This document shows positions 17,032-25,059 of a DNA stretch of 64,000 bases, piece by piece (position 1 is the stretch's first letter; each line of letters opens with the position of its first letter). The DNA is taken from positions 1 to 64,000 of the forward strand of contig NJBI01000005.1 in assembly GCA_005222975.1 (NCBI GenBank), given 5' to 3'. Made by a program: the position numbers and the translations under genes. The DNA comes from Promethearchaeota archaeon Loki_b31. GTDB taxonomy: Archaea; Asgardarchaeota; Lokiarchaeia; Sigyniarchaeales; SOKP01. The notes below the pieces were generated by a model, which saw only the letters and a list, made by a program, of their open reading frames with translations, searched no databases and was not told where the DNA came from.

Positions 17032-17454
17032 TTATCTTGTTTCTTTATTTAATTCAAAATAATTATTGTTGGGGTCTGAAGCAACCATTTTCATCGTTTC
17101 TAAAAAGATTTTCATGAATTTTAACACAGTTCCAATTTTTAACAATCCTTTAATTTTAAGCTTATGTTTAAGGAATGCTTTTACAGGATTTAATCTACCA
17201 AAGGCCAAATCTAAAAATGTGTATATGTCCATTTTTACTTTCAGATTTATCTTTTTATCAAAATCCTTTGTTTTAAATTTTATTTCATTACGGTCAAATA
17301 TAACTTCTACTGGGTAAAAACCATCAACCTCAATTAAAACTGTTTTGTTCCAGTTTAAGACTAGATTTATGAAATCCTCATCGTCTTTCCTATAACTTAA
17401 AATATTTTGCAATGTAATGGTAATCAAATCTTCTCCTTTTTGAATCGAAATCAT
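17032..17454 (-). CDS. SCP2 sterol-carrier-like protein
   Basis: 140 residues with the SCP2 pattern in the second half: strands ending in NLKVKMDIYTFLDLAFGRLN, then AFLKHKLKIKGLLKIG and an amphipathic helix. SCP2 domains bind fatty acyl or other lipids in a hydrophobic tunnel. It is the first gene of the operon with FAD-oxidase A and CCG protein A, 18 bases ahead of the former, so a role in presenting a lipid-like substrate is plausible but inferred. Confidence 0.65.
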   Translation of the reverse strand: MISIQKGEDLITITLQNILSYRKDDEDFINLVLNWNKTVLIEVDGFYPVEVIFDRNEIKFKTKDFDKKINLKVKMDIYTFLDLAFGRLNPVKAFLKHKLKIKGLLKIGTVLKFMKIFLETMKMVASDPNNNYFELNKETR

Positions 17455-17480
17455 TTTTATTTTCCTACTAGTATTTTAGT

Positions 17481-17489
17481 ATATATAAA
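17481..17489 (-). promoter_or_regulatory. Possible TATA box for the SCP2/FAD/CCG operon
   Basis: On the minus strand the sequence reads TTTATATAT about 27-35 bases upstream of the ATG at 17454, the distance expected for an archaeal promoter giving a near-leaderless transcript. The 196-base divergent region also has to serve the opposite operon starting at 17651. Confidence 0.35.
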
Positions 17490-17650
17490 AGTAAAATTGA
17501 CCTTAGAATTTAAATAGTTAATCTTTCGATAATTCAAATTTTAAAATTGGTATATTCCTTGTTAGAAATAAATAAAATTAATTAATATCAATAACATAAT
17601 AATTTTTAAGTTAAAATTTTAATTAAAAAAATCAAAAAAGCGAATAAAAA

Positions 17651-19117
17651 ATGAATATAAACGATGTAGTCTCTGAATTAAAGCAAAAAATAGGAGAACG
17701 ATATGTTTCGGATGATCCTGAAATACAATTTTTATATCATTACGATTTTATTACGGCTGAACCAGAAGGTAAATGTGATATTGCTATAATGCCAGATACT
17801 GCAGAACAAGTCCAAGAAATAGTAAAGATTGCCAATAAATATAAAATCCCTGTGATACCATGGGTTTCAGGTATTAATTTTGGCTCAATAGCCACACCTC
17901 GAAAGGGTGGGATTGTAGTTGACTTAAGAAGACTAAATCGCGTTCTTGAAGTAAATGAAGACGATTTGTACGTTGTAGTTGAAGGAGGAATTACTTGGGC
18001 TGATTTAAAAGGATATCTCGACACAAATCACCCAGATTTAAAAGCCGGAATAACATGGTCTCCTCCAGGAACTGGAGTGATACCTTCTTGCTTATGCTAT
18101 GGAATGTTTGATCTTGGTATGCTTGGGGGAACAGGAGCAGAGTTTATTAATGGCTTAGAAGTAGTCTTGGGTTCTGGAGAATTAATAAGAGTTGGTTCAT
18201 GTAGTCTTTCTAATTATTGGTATGGTAGACAACCATTACCAGACTTAGCCGGACTATTTATTGGTTGGGAAGGGACTACTGGAATAGTTACTAAAGCAGC
18301 AATAAAATTATGGCCAAAATTACCATATAGAGCTGATTTTTTACCAATAGCTCCAAGAATAGATGATGGTATACCAATGATCCTTAAACTTTCAAAAGCA
18401 GGATTAGGTATTATCGATCTATGCGCTCTAAATATAGGCTGGTGTCAAGCACTTATGGGATTGGATGAAGAACATGTTGCTAAAGATCCTTTAGAATTTG
18501 GTTTGCCAGATTTTTTTGGACTAATCTCAACTCAAGCATATACAGAAAAACAGCATGAAGCACAGTGTGAGGGGATAATGAATATATGTAAAGAATACGA
18601 CATGGACCCACTTCCAATTAAAGAACAATTAGAATCTTTTCCCGAAAATCTTCAAGGAATTATGGGACATTTAACACCATCCACAGGAGGCCAAACTCCG
18701 GTTCAATTTTGGGGGTGTTGGAATTTTGCTAGAGGGGGAGGTGGACAATGGATAGGAACCTATTGTTCCACAAGAGATATCATAAAGTTTTACAATATAT
18801 CAAGAGAAATCTGTCTAAAATATGATAAACCCCCCCAGTTTTATAGTAGAATTATGATGGGTGGTCATTATTGCGTTGCTCGTACGAATATAGGTTTTAA
18901 TAAAAATGACCCTGAAGATATAAAAAAAACAAGAATTCTTCTTAAAGAGATTCATAAAGCAGTGCAAAATTTAGATGGCGTAGTTATGTATAAACCTCCA
19001 CTATGGGCAGTTCAGTACTACAAGGATAAAACCCTACCAGCAACAACAAAATTAATTGAGAAGATTAGAAAAATACTTGATCCTAATAAAATAATGAACC
19101 CTGGACAAGGGGTTTGA
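17651..19117 (+). CDS. FAD-binding oxidoreductase (GlcD/VAO family), copy B
   Basis: 488 residues, paralogous to the protein at 15532-17013. FAD-domain landmarks: IMPDTAEQVQEIVKIA, VIPWVSGINFGSIATP, and LPDLAGLFIGWEGTTG preceding a VTKAAIKLWP strand. The C-terminus ends DPNKIMNPGQ. Glycine- and cysteine-rich segments in the cap (QFWGCWNFARGGGGQW) differ from copy A, suggesting another substrate. It is 11 bases ahead of CCG protein B, whose ribosome binding site GAGGT overlaps this stop codon. Confidence 0.85.
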   Translation: MNINDVVSELKQKIGERYVSDDPEIQFLYHYDFITAEPEGKCDIAIMPDTAEQVQEIVKIANKYKIPVIPWVSGINFGSIATPRKGGIVVDLRRLNRVLEVNEDDLYVVVEGGITWADLKGYLDTNHPDLKAGITWSPPGTGVIPSCLCYGMFDLGMLGGTGAEFINGLEVVLGSGELIRVGSCSLSNYWYGRQPLPDLAGLFIGWEGTTGIVTKAAIKLWPKLPYRADFLPIAPRIDDGIPMILKLSKAGLGIIDLCALNIGWCQALMGLDEEHVAKDPLEFGLPDFFGLISTQAYTEKQHEAQCEGIMNICKEYDMDPLPIKEQLESFPENLQGIMGHLTPSTGGQTPVQFWGCWNFARGGGGQWIGTYCSTRDIIKFYNISREICLKYDKPPQFYSRIMMGGHYCVARTNIGFNKNDPEDIKKTRILLKEIHKAVQNLDGVVMYKPPLWAVQYYKDKTLPATTKLIEKIRKILDPNKIMNPGQGV

Positions 19118-19127
19118 GGTAAATATT

Positions 19128-20372
19128 ATGGAAAAAGAAAAGAATGTTAAGTATATAGAAGGAAAAGGTATAACTCTGATTACAACGGTGGCAAATCAAA
19201 AAAAACTTGATAGATACAAGGATTTAGAATATTATAAGGATATTTTATATCAATGTGGAAAATGCGGTACTTGCCGAACAACATATCAAGAAGAATTTTG
19301 GTCTCGTGTTTGTCCTTCAGGAGAGTTTGGACAGTTTGAAGCTTTTTATCTTGGAGGGAAGAATCTTCTTAGTTGGGGTGTATCATCTGGAAAGGTTAAA
19401 TGGTCAGCGAATCTTTCTAAAATATTGTATCAATGTTCAGTATGCTTGGCATGTACGCAACAATGCCAAATACCAGAAATTCACCATTATGCTGGAGAAT
19501 GGTTAATGGCCATGAGAGAGCAGGCTGTTAAACTAGGTTTAGGACCTATGCCAGAACATTCTAGATATACGGATCATATCCTAATGGAAAATAATCCTTA
19601 TATGGAAGAACATAACAAAAGATTGAATTGGTTACCCCCTCATTTGAATCAATCGTCCAACGCAAAAATTGCATATTTTGTTGGGTGTACTTCAAGTTAT
19701 CGAGAGCAAAATGTCGCGATTGCAACAGCGGAGATATTAAATGCCCTAAAAATTGAATTCAAAATTCTGAAAGATGAACACTGTTGTGGTTCTCCAGTAT
19801 ACATGACGGGTCAAACTAATAAAGCTAAAAACATTGCTGAGACAAATATGAAGATTTTTAATGACGCTGGAATTGAGAAAATTATTACTTCTTGCGCTGG
19901 ATGTTATCGAATGTTAAAAGAAACATATCCAAATAAGTTTTGTATTAAGCATGAAATTGAAGTAATGCATTTACCAGAATTCTTATTAGAGAAATTTAAT
20001 AAAGGAGAAATAAAATTTAATAAGAATCTTAATATGATGGTGACTTACCACGATCCTTGCCATATCGGACGACATATGGGAATTTATGACCAACCAAGAA
20101 TGCTTTTAAAAAAAATACCGGGTATTAAATTAGTGGAAATGAATCGAAATAGAGAAAACGCTTGGTGTTGTGGTTCTGGTGGAGGGGTTAGATCAGCATT
20201 TAAAGATTTATCTGAGTTTGCAGCAAAAGAACGTATTGAGGAAGCAAAAACTACTTCTGCAGATGCAATAGTCTCATCTTGTCCTTTCTGTTTAAATCAG
20301 TTTAAGTCTAATATCAAAAATGAAGAAATTAAAGCTTTAGATATCGCTGAATTGGTTAGAAAAGTTCTATAG
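19128..20372 (+). CDS. Fe-S oxidoreductase with two CCG domains (HdrD/GlpC-like), copy B
   Basis: 414 residues, paralogous to the protein at 14353-15531. N-terminal cluster motifs are CGKCGTC with a distant CP, and CSVCLACTQQC. The two CCG domains are complete: EHCCGSP with SCAGC, and WCCGSGGG with CPFC. It is probably the electron-accepting partner of FAD protein B, forming a soluble two-subunit dehydrogenase. It is conserved with copy A along the whole length, so the two operons arose by duplication and now face away from each other. Confidence 0.85.
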   Translation: MEKEKNVKYIEGKGITLITTVANQKKLDRYKDLEYYKDILYQCGKCGTCRTTYQEEFWSRVCPSGEFGQFEAFYLGGKNLLSWGVSSGKVKWSANLSKILYQCSVCLACTQQCQIPEIHHYAGEWLMAMREQAVKLGLGPMPEHSRYTDHILMENNPYMEEHNKRLNWLPPHLNQSSNAKIAYFVGCTSSYREQNVAIATAEILNALKIEFKILKDEHCCGSPVYMTGQTNKAKNIAETNMKIFNDAGIEKIITSCAGCYRMLKETYPNKFCIKHEIEVMHLPEFLLEKFNKGEIKFNKNLNMMVTYHDPCHIGRHMGIYDQPRMLLKKIPGIKLVEMNRNRENAWCCGSGGGVRSAFKDLSEFAAKERIEEAKTTSADAIVSSCPFCLNQFKSNIKNEEIKALDIAELVRKVL

Positions 20373-20490
20373 TAGTTTAAATTCATTATCTTTTTTTATT
20401 ACTTTATTTTACTAACTTTAAATCAATAGAATAAGTTTGAATAAGAATGAAATTAGTAAATTAAAAAATAAAGAAGGTTAATAATACTTA

Positions 20491-21258
20491 ATGCAAAACA
20501 AAATTATTATAGAAAAGATAAGAGATTTCTTAGAAAGGGAACGAAAGCACGGAAAGCTCTTGGTCTTTTATCGTTCAGACTCGAATCACACTGCTATTTT
20601 AGATAATTTTGGGATTAAAGTTGAATTGAATAAATTTAAAGAAATCATCCTTGAAGAAGAGACGGGTATAGAACTTGGTGGGATGAAAAAAAAATCCTTC
20701 TCAATAATATTTCCAATTGAAGATGCCCAACTAATCGATACTGGAAAAATAAGTTTATTAGGTCCAGAAATTGATAAATGTTTGGATAAAAATATAGATT
20801 TTGGGATGATGATTTTAATTGGAGTCGAGAACAGCACAGAGAAGGATATAAATGAGTTAAGGCAATTGAGTTTTATCTCTAATGGCATGGAAGGGTTTTC
20901 CATTCGAACTATTCCTCGCAGGTTTTGGTGTAGATTAAGTACATCAACCTTGCAGAAAGGATTTTCATTCGAATTTTTAGGAAATGCTATTATTTCTCTA
21001 TACAAACAAAAATTTAAAGGTTTAGTTAAAACTATAGAAGTTATATTAATCAGTTCATATCCCGATTCTATTAAAAATTTCATTACGCTATCGTCAGAAA
21101 TTACAGATAGGTTTAAAGAAAAATGGAGAAAAAAAATAGAAGAATGGAAAAAGAGGATTGATTGCGATTACGATTGGGGTTGTGAAATATGCCCTTATCA
21201 AGAAGAATGTTTAGATATTAAGCAAGTATTAGTTTTAAGAGAGGAGATTGAGAAATAA
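20491..21258 (+). CDS. Stand-alone acetyl-CoA synthase (CdhC) N-terminal-domain homologue
   Basis: 255 residues matching, in order, the front part of archaeal CdhC/ACS: GIELGG, then a GPEID stretch, RQLSFISNGMEGF, RRFWCRLS, KGFSFEFLGNAIISLYK and a helical tail. It stops just where CdhC carries its A-cluster cysteines, ending with C225-x5-C231-x2-C234-x5-C240, four Cys that could hold an Fe-S cluster. The later CGC motif and catalytic C-terminal domain are absent. It is 23 bases ahead of a CooC-type ATPase. I infer a carrier or scaffold for ACS metal-centre assembly rather than an ACS enzyme. A truncated paralogue is at 34267-34758. Confidence 0.7.
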   Translation: MQNKIIIEKIRDFLERERKHGKLLVFYRSDSNHTAILDNFGIKVELNKFKEIILEEETGIELGGMKKKSFSIIFPIEDAQLIDTGKISLLGPEIDKCLDKNIDFGMMILIGVENSTEKDINELRQLSFISNGMEGFSIRTIPRRFWCRLSTSTLQKGFSFEFLGNAIISLYKQKFKGLVKTIEVILISSYPDSIKNFITLSSEITDRFKEKWRKKIEEWKKRIDCDYDWGCEICPYQEECLDIKQVLVLREEIEK

Positions 21259-21281
21259 ACGGATAAATTGAGGTGTATTAA

Positions 21282-22058
21282 ATGAAAAACCAGAGAAAAA
21301 AGCCACTTATAGTTGCTATTGTCGGAAAAGGAGGGGTTGGAAAAACAATTGTAACAACTCTTATTGCTAAAGCAATTTCAATCTCTTATAATTTCAAATT
21401 ATTACTGATTGATGCAGACCCTACTCATCCGCATCTTAGTAAAATGGTTAATTTACTTCCTGAGAAAAGTCTCGAGATGGTTAGAGCCGAATTAATTGAT
21501 AAAACAATAAATAAAAAAAAAGATATCCAAACGCTAGCAGAGAACATAGATTTTGAGGTTTATAGCGCTATTAAGGAAAGTAAAGATTTTAGTCTGTTTT
21601 CAATTGGTCAGCCCGAAGGTCCAGGTTGTTTCTGTCCCTCGAATGCTCTACTACGAAAAGTTATAGAATCAATTTCTAGTGATTTTGACATCGTTTTGAT
21701 AGATTGTGAAGCGGGACTTGAACAAATTAACCGAATGGTAATTAAATCTGTTGATATTATCTTAATTATTTCAGATATATCTCTAAGGAGTATAGAAACT
21801 GCTAAATCAATTAAAAAAAGCGCTAAAAAATTTACAAACTATAGAAAAATAGGCGTTATAATAAATAGAGTTAAAGGTGATATTACTAATATTCTGGATA
21901 AGCTTAGAGAATACGATTTACCTTTAATTGCATTAATTCCTGAAGATGAAATTCTAACTAAATTTGATTTAGAAGGTAAGGCTATAATTGATGTTCCAGA
22001 AGATTCTAAAAGTTTTCAAAAAATAACAAATAATATAGAAAAAATACTAGAAATCTGA
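21282..22058 (+). CDS. CooC/AcsF-type nickel-insertion ATPase
   Basis: 258 residues of the MinD/CooC P-loop family. The deviant Walker A GKGGVGKT spans residues 15-22, DADPTHP follows the second strand, and the CooC metal motif CFC (C116-x-C118) is present in GPGCFCPSN. CooC dimers bind nickel at this CxC and load CO dehydrogenase or ACS in an ATP-dependent way. A GAGGTG ribosome binding site precedes the ATG. The gene directly follows the CdhC-domain gene, the strongest hint that both serve nickel delivery to the CODH/ACS complex, whose main genes are not in this window. Confidence 0.8.
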   Translation: MKNQRKKPLIVAIVGKGGVGKTIVTTLIAKAISISYNFKLLLIDADPTHPHLSKMVNLLPEKSLEMVRAELIDKTINKKKDIQTLAENIDFEVYSAIKESKDFSLFSIGQPEGPGCFCPSNALLRKVIESISSDFDIVLIDCEAGLEQINRMVIKSVDIILIISDISLRSIETAKSIKKSAKKFTNYRKIGVIINRVKGDITNILDKLREYDLPLIALIPEDEILTKFDLEGKAIIDVPEDSKSFQKITNNIEKILEI

Positions 22059-22269
22059 ACATTGAATTAAATATTCTTTTCAAGTTAAATCTATAATTTT
22101 AAGCCTAATAATAACACCAATCTGACAGTTTTCTCTTAATTTACTATTTATAAAAGTTTAAATATAAAAATTTAGATTGAAGAATCAAGAAAGAATGTCT
22201 TATTTTTAACTGAAACTAAAAAAAATACAGTATAATTATAGATCCTTAATTGTATAGCATTCTGGGTTA

Positions 22270-23859
22270 ATGAAAATGTTGCGACAAATATATATCTTAA
22301 AGGATGGGAATATAATATACGAGAAAGACTTTGGTAAAGTCTTGTCTTCTGAAAATTTTCAAAGTATTTATCAAGAAGTTGAGGCAGAGATATCTCGTGG
22401 TCTTTTAAACGATTTTGGAAGCTCTAATTTTTTTAAACATAGAATTATATATACCGTAGACAGAGCTTTAAAATTAATCTTTATATTCATAATTGGATTC
22501 AATGATGATATGGAAACTGTAAAACTAGAATTAAATAAATTAAAGAATGATTTTTTAGAATCATTTGGTGATATTCTCGACAATTTAGATCCATCGCTCT
22601 TCGAAATATTTAACCCATTAATAGAATCAATTCATAAAAACATAAAAACTAAAATCTCGTTGGTAGGATTTTCTGGAGTAGGGAAAACAACAATTACTAA
22701 ATTAATACGTAATGAAGAGGTTCCCGAAACGCACATTCCTACAATAACAGGTAAAGTTTCCACTATTAAAATTGGAAAGTTAACCTTCCATTTATGGGAT
22801 TTTGCTGGTCAAGAACAATTTAGCTATTTATGGAACGATTTTATCCTGGGGAGCGATGCTGTCCTCTTAATTACAAACTCAACTTTAGAAAATGTAGAGA
22901 AAAGCAAATACTTCGTTGAATTAATAAAAGAACAGACACCAAACGCGCATTCCGCTGCAATTGCAAATAAGCAAGACTTAGATGGGGCGTTAAGCGTTGA
23001 AAAGATCGAAGAAATACTCGGAATCAAGACATATTCGATGGTTGCAATTGAACCCAATAATCGAGATAAAATGGTCCAAATCGTTGCAGATATCTTAGAA
23101 ATGAATATGGAAGAATCAACGCTATTGAAACCTTTATTTGAAAGAGATCAATTAATTCAATTAGCTAAAAAAAGCTTAGAAAACGGAGATATTGCTGAAA
23201 GTGCGAGTTATTTTGATAAAATCGCAGACTTATGTCTTGAATTGGGAGATGATGCTCTTTATAAAGAATTTTACCTAAAATCTGAAAAATTAAAACGATA
23301 TCTACCCGATATAACAAATCTTCAAGAATATCAAAACAATACCGATCTAAACGACTCTGACTCCGATGACGATGGACTGACTGATGGACAAGAAGTTAAT
23401 GCTTACTTTACTGATCCAAATGACCCCGATAGTGACAATGATGGAATGCCAGACGGATGGGAAGTAAATAACAGCTTAAACCCTAATGTTGACGACTCTG
23501 CAAACGACCCTGGTGGTGATAGGTTAACAAATCTTCAAGAATATCAAAATGATACCGATCCAAACGACTCTGACTCCGATGACGATGGACTGACTGATGG
23601 ACAAGAAGTTAATGCTTCCTTTACTGATCCGAATGACCCCGATAGTGACGATGTTGGAATGTCAGACGGATGGGAAGTAAATAACAGCTTAAACCCTAAT
23701 GTTGACGACTCTACAAATGACCCTGGTGGTGATAGGTTAACAAATCTTCAAGAATATCAAAATGATACCGATCCAAACGACTCTGACTCCGATGACGATG
23801 AACTGACTGATGGACAAGAAGTTAATGATTACTCTACTGATCCGAATGACTCTGGTTAA
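22270..23859 (+). CDS. Longin-like/Arf-type GTPase fused to thrombospondin type 3 repeats
   Basis: 529 residues. Residues 1-110 look like a longin-type sensor domain (LRQIYILKDGNIIYEKDF). Residues 128-275 are a Ras/Arf GTPase with intact motifs: GFSGVGKT (133-140), a switch I Thr in HIPTITG, DFAGQEQF (177-184) and NKQD (233-236). A TPR-like helical hairpin follows (about 292-340). From residue 348 to the end come Asp-rich thrombospondin type 3 repeats (DSDSDDDGLTDGQE, DPDSDNDGMPDGWE), normally calcium-binding and extracellular. No signal peptide or membrane segment is visible, so a cytosolic GTPase carries a repeat type usually found outside the cell. It may be a recent fusion. Confidence 0.8.
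   Translation: MKMLRQIYILKDGNIIYEKDFGKVLSSENFQSIYQEVEAEISRGLLNDFGSSNFFKHRIIYTVDRALKLIFIFIIGFNDDMETVKLELNKLKNDFLESFGDILDNLDPSLFEIFNPLIESIHKNIKTKISLVGFSGVGKTTITKLIRNEEVPETHIPTITGKVSTIKIGKLTFHLWDFAGQEQFSYLWNDFILGSDAVLLITNSTLENVEKSKYFVELIKEQTPNAHSAAIANKQDLDGALSVEKIEEILGIKTYSMVAIEPNNRDKMVQIVADILEMNMEESTLLKPLFERDQLIQLAKKSLENGDIAESASYFDKIADLCLELGDDALYKEFYLKSEKLKRYLPDITNLQEYQNNTDLNDSDSDDDGLTDGQEVNAYFTDPNDPDSDNDGMPDGWEVNNSLNPNVDDSANDPGGDRLTNLQEYQNDTDPNDSDSDDDGLTDGQEVNASFTDPNDPDSDDVGMSDGWEVNNSLNPNVDDSTNDPGGDRLTNLQEYQNDTDPNDSDSDDDELTDGQEVNDYSTDPNDSG
23313..23859 (+). repeat. 213-bp in-frame tandem repeat (2.6 copies)
   Basis: Copies begin at 23313, 23526 and 23739; the third is cut by the stop codon. 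Each unit is 213 bases, or 71 codons, and encodes two thrombospondin type 3 calcium-binding motifs separated by an NSLNPNVDD linker. The copies are nearly identical at DNA level, including silent positions, which points to recent expansion or active homogenisation. The repeat is richer in G and C than the GTPase part of the gene. Confidence 0.9.
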
Positions 23860-23955
23860 TACGAATGATGAGTAAATAAAAATCGTAAAATGATTTAGTT
23901 TTAATTATAAAACTTAATGTTCAAAAAATTAAAATAAAAAAAAATAAAAAATAAT

Positions 23956-25059
23956 TTATTCTTTAGATTTTGTTTTAAGCTTGTAAGGACGATATGCATC
24001 TTCAAGCACATTTAGATACTCAATTAAAACCGGCTCTGATTTTGATTTCACGTCGTATTGATGTAGTATCGTACTTAACATATATCTAGGATATACAAGG
24101 GAAATATGTAAGTCAGAAAGCAATGCATAATATTCAGTTCCATTTTCTCTTTGGAATACGTGTAAAATTTTATTATCCCATAACTTCTTAATTCCGCCGT
24201 CTATATCATCTACTCCTTTTTTTCTAAGTTTTTCCAAAGTATTCCTAGTTACTATTGCGATTCTCATTAATTTTAGTATCTCATATAACTGTGGATCAGT
24301 GAGAATATCTACTAATTTCAAATTGTCATCTTCAGAAGGTCGGTAATTTTGAAAGAATCTTCTAACTTCAGAGTTGTACGCTTCGACTAAAGGTTCAGGA
24401 AGTCCTCGCCCTACAGGATCGCTCAATATTTTGAGAGGTGGTCTTCTAATCATGAATATGTCGTTTATGAAAAATAGTAGCTCAGAAGGCATTCCTTTTA
24501 CAGAAGCTTCTTTTACGATATCTTTTTTGATCAGTTCAATTAAGATCGCATCAATATCAAAAAAGCCTCTACGGTATTTATCTTTTAACCACACTTTTAG
24601 TTCTGATTTGGAAACGACTCCTTCGTCTCTTAATCTGTTTATGAGTAATCTATTTATTTCATCTTGAAAAGTTAAAGCGAGAGCTTGTTCATTGTTTAGA
24701 TGAGGGTAAGCAGACAAACGTTGGAACAAAAAGGGAATCATTTCGAGATATGCTCGATTTTCAAAATTCTGAAGGATTATCCGTGATATATCCGCCAATC
24801 CGCCTTCGTAAAGGTCTGGGTCGTCGTCCAAGTTTAAAATTAAAATGAGATATAACGGTCTTTCACCTCCAGTATAGTATGACGCAATATTCAAATGACC
24901 CACCATTAAGCTTATCATTCCGGGGTCTCCCGTATATTCATGAGCGGCATAGATTTGCATTAAGGTCTCATCCGATATGATAATTTCTTCGGGGTACTTT
25001 GTAATAATATCCGTACTTACTTTAGGGTCCCATCTCATTATGATAAATCCAATTGGCAT
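23956..25059 (-). CDS. Longin-like domain protein with winged-helix region
   Basis: 367 residues. The first ~125 residues (GFIIMRWDPKVSTDII, then SLMVGHLNIASYYTG and a LILILNLDDDPD strand) read as a longin/roadblock-type domain with hydrophobic strands and a closing helix. Residues about 145-200 and 270-320 contain winged-helix-like segments (KSELKVWLKDKYRRGFFDID). No membrane segment. Its ATG overlaps the TAA of the 1460-residue surface gene (TAATG at 25057-25061), so the two are translationally coupled and the cytosolic tail of the surface protein is its likely partner. Confidence 0.65.
   Translation of the reverse strand: MPIGFIIMRWDPKVSTDIITKYPEEIIISDETLMQIYAAHEYTGDPGMISLMVGHLNIASYYTGGERPLYLILILNLDDDPDLYEGGLADISRIILQNFENRAYLEMIPFLFQRLSAYPHLNNEQALALTFQDEINRLLINRLRDEGVVSKSELKVWLKDKYRRGFFDIDAILIELIKKDIVKEASVKGMPSELLFFINDIFMIRRPPLKILSDPVGRGLPEPLVEAYNSEVRRFFQNYRPSEDDNLKLVDILTDPQLYEILKLMRIAIVTRNTLEKLRKKGVDDIDGGIKKLWDNKILHVFQRENGTEYYALLSDLHISLVYPRYMLSTILHQYDVKSKSEPVLIEYLNVLEDAYRPYKLKTKSKE

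Noticed and set aside
20586-21083. 165-codon open frame on the minus strand inside the ACS-domain gene
   Set aside because: The plus-strand frame carries conserved motifs also present in the copy at 34267; the antisense frame is a by-product.
23313-23859. Direct repeats as a CRISPR array or minisatellite
   Set aside because: Unit length is 213 bases, in frame, and encodes calcium-binding repeats; no spacers are present.
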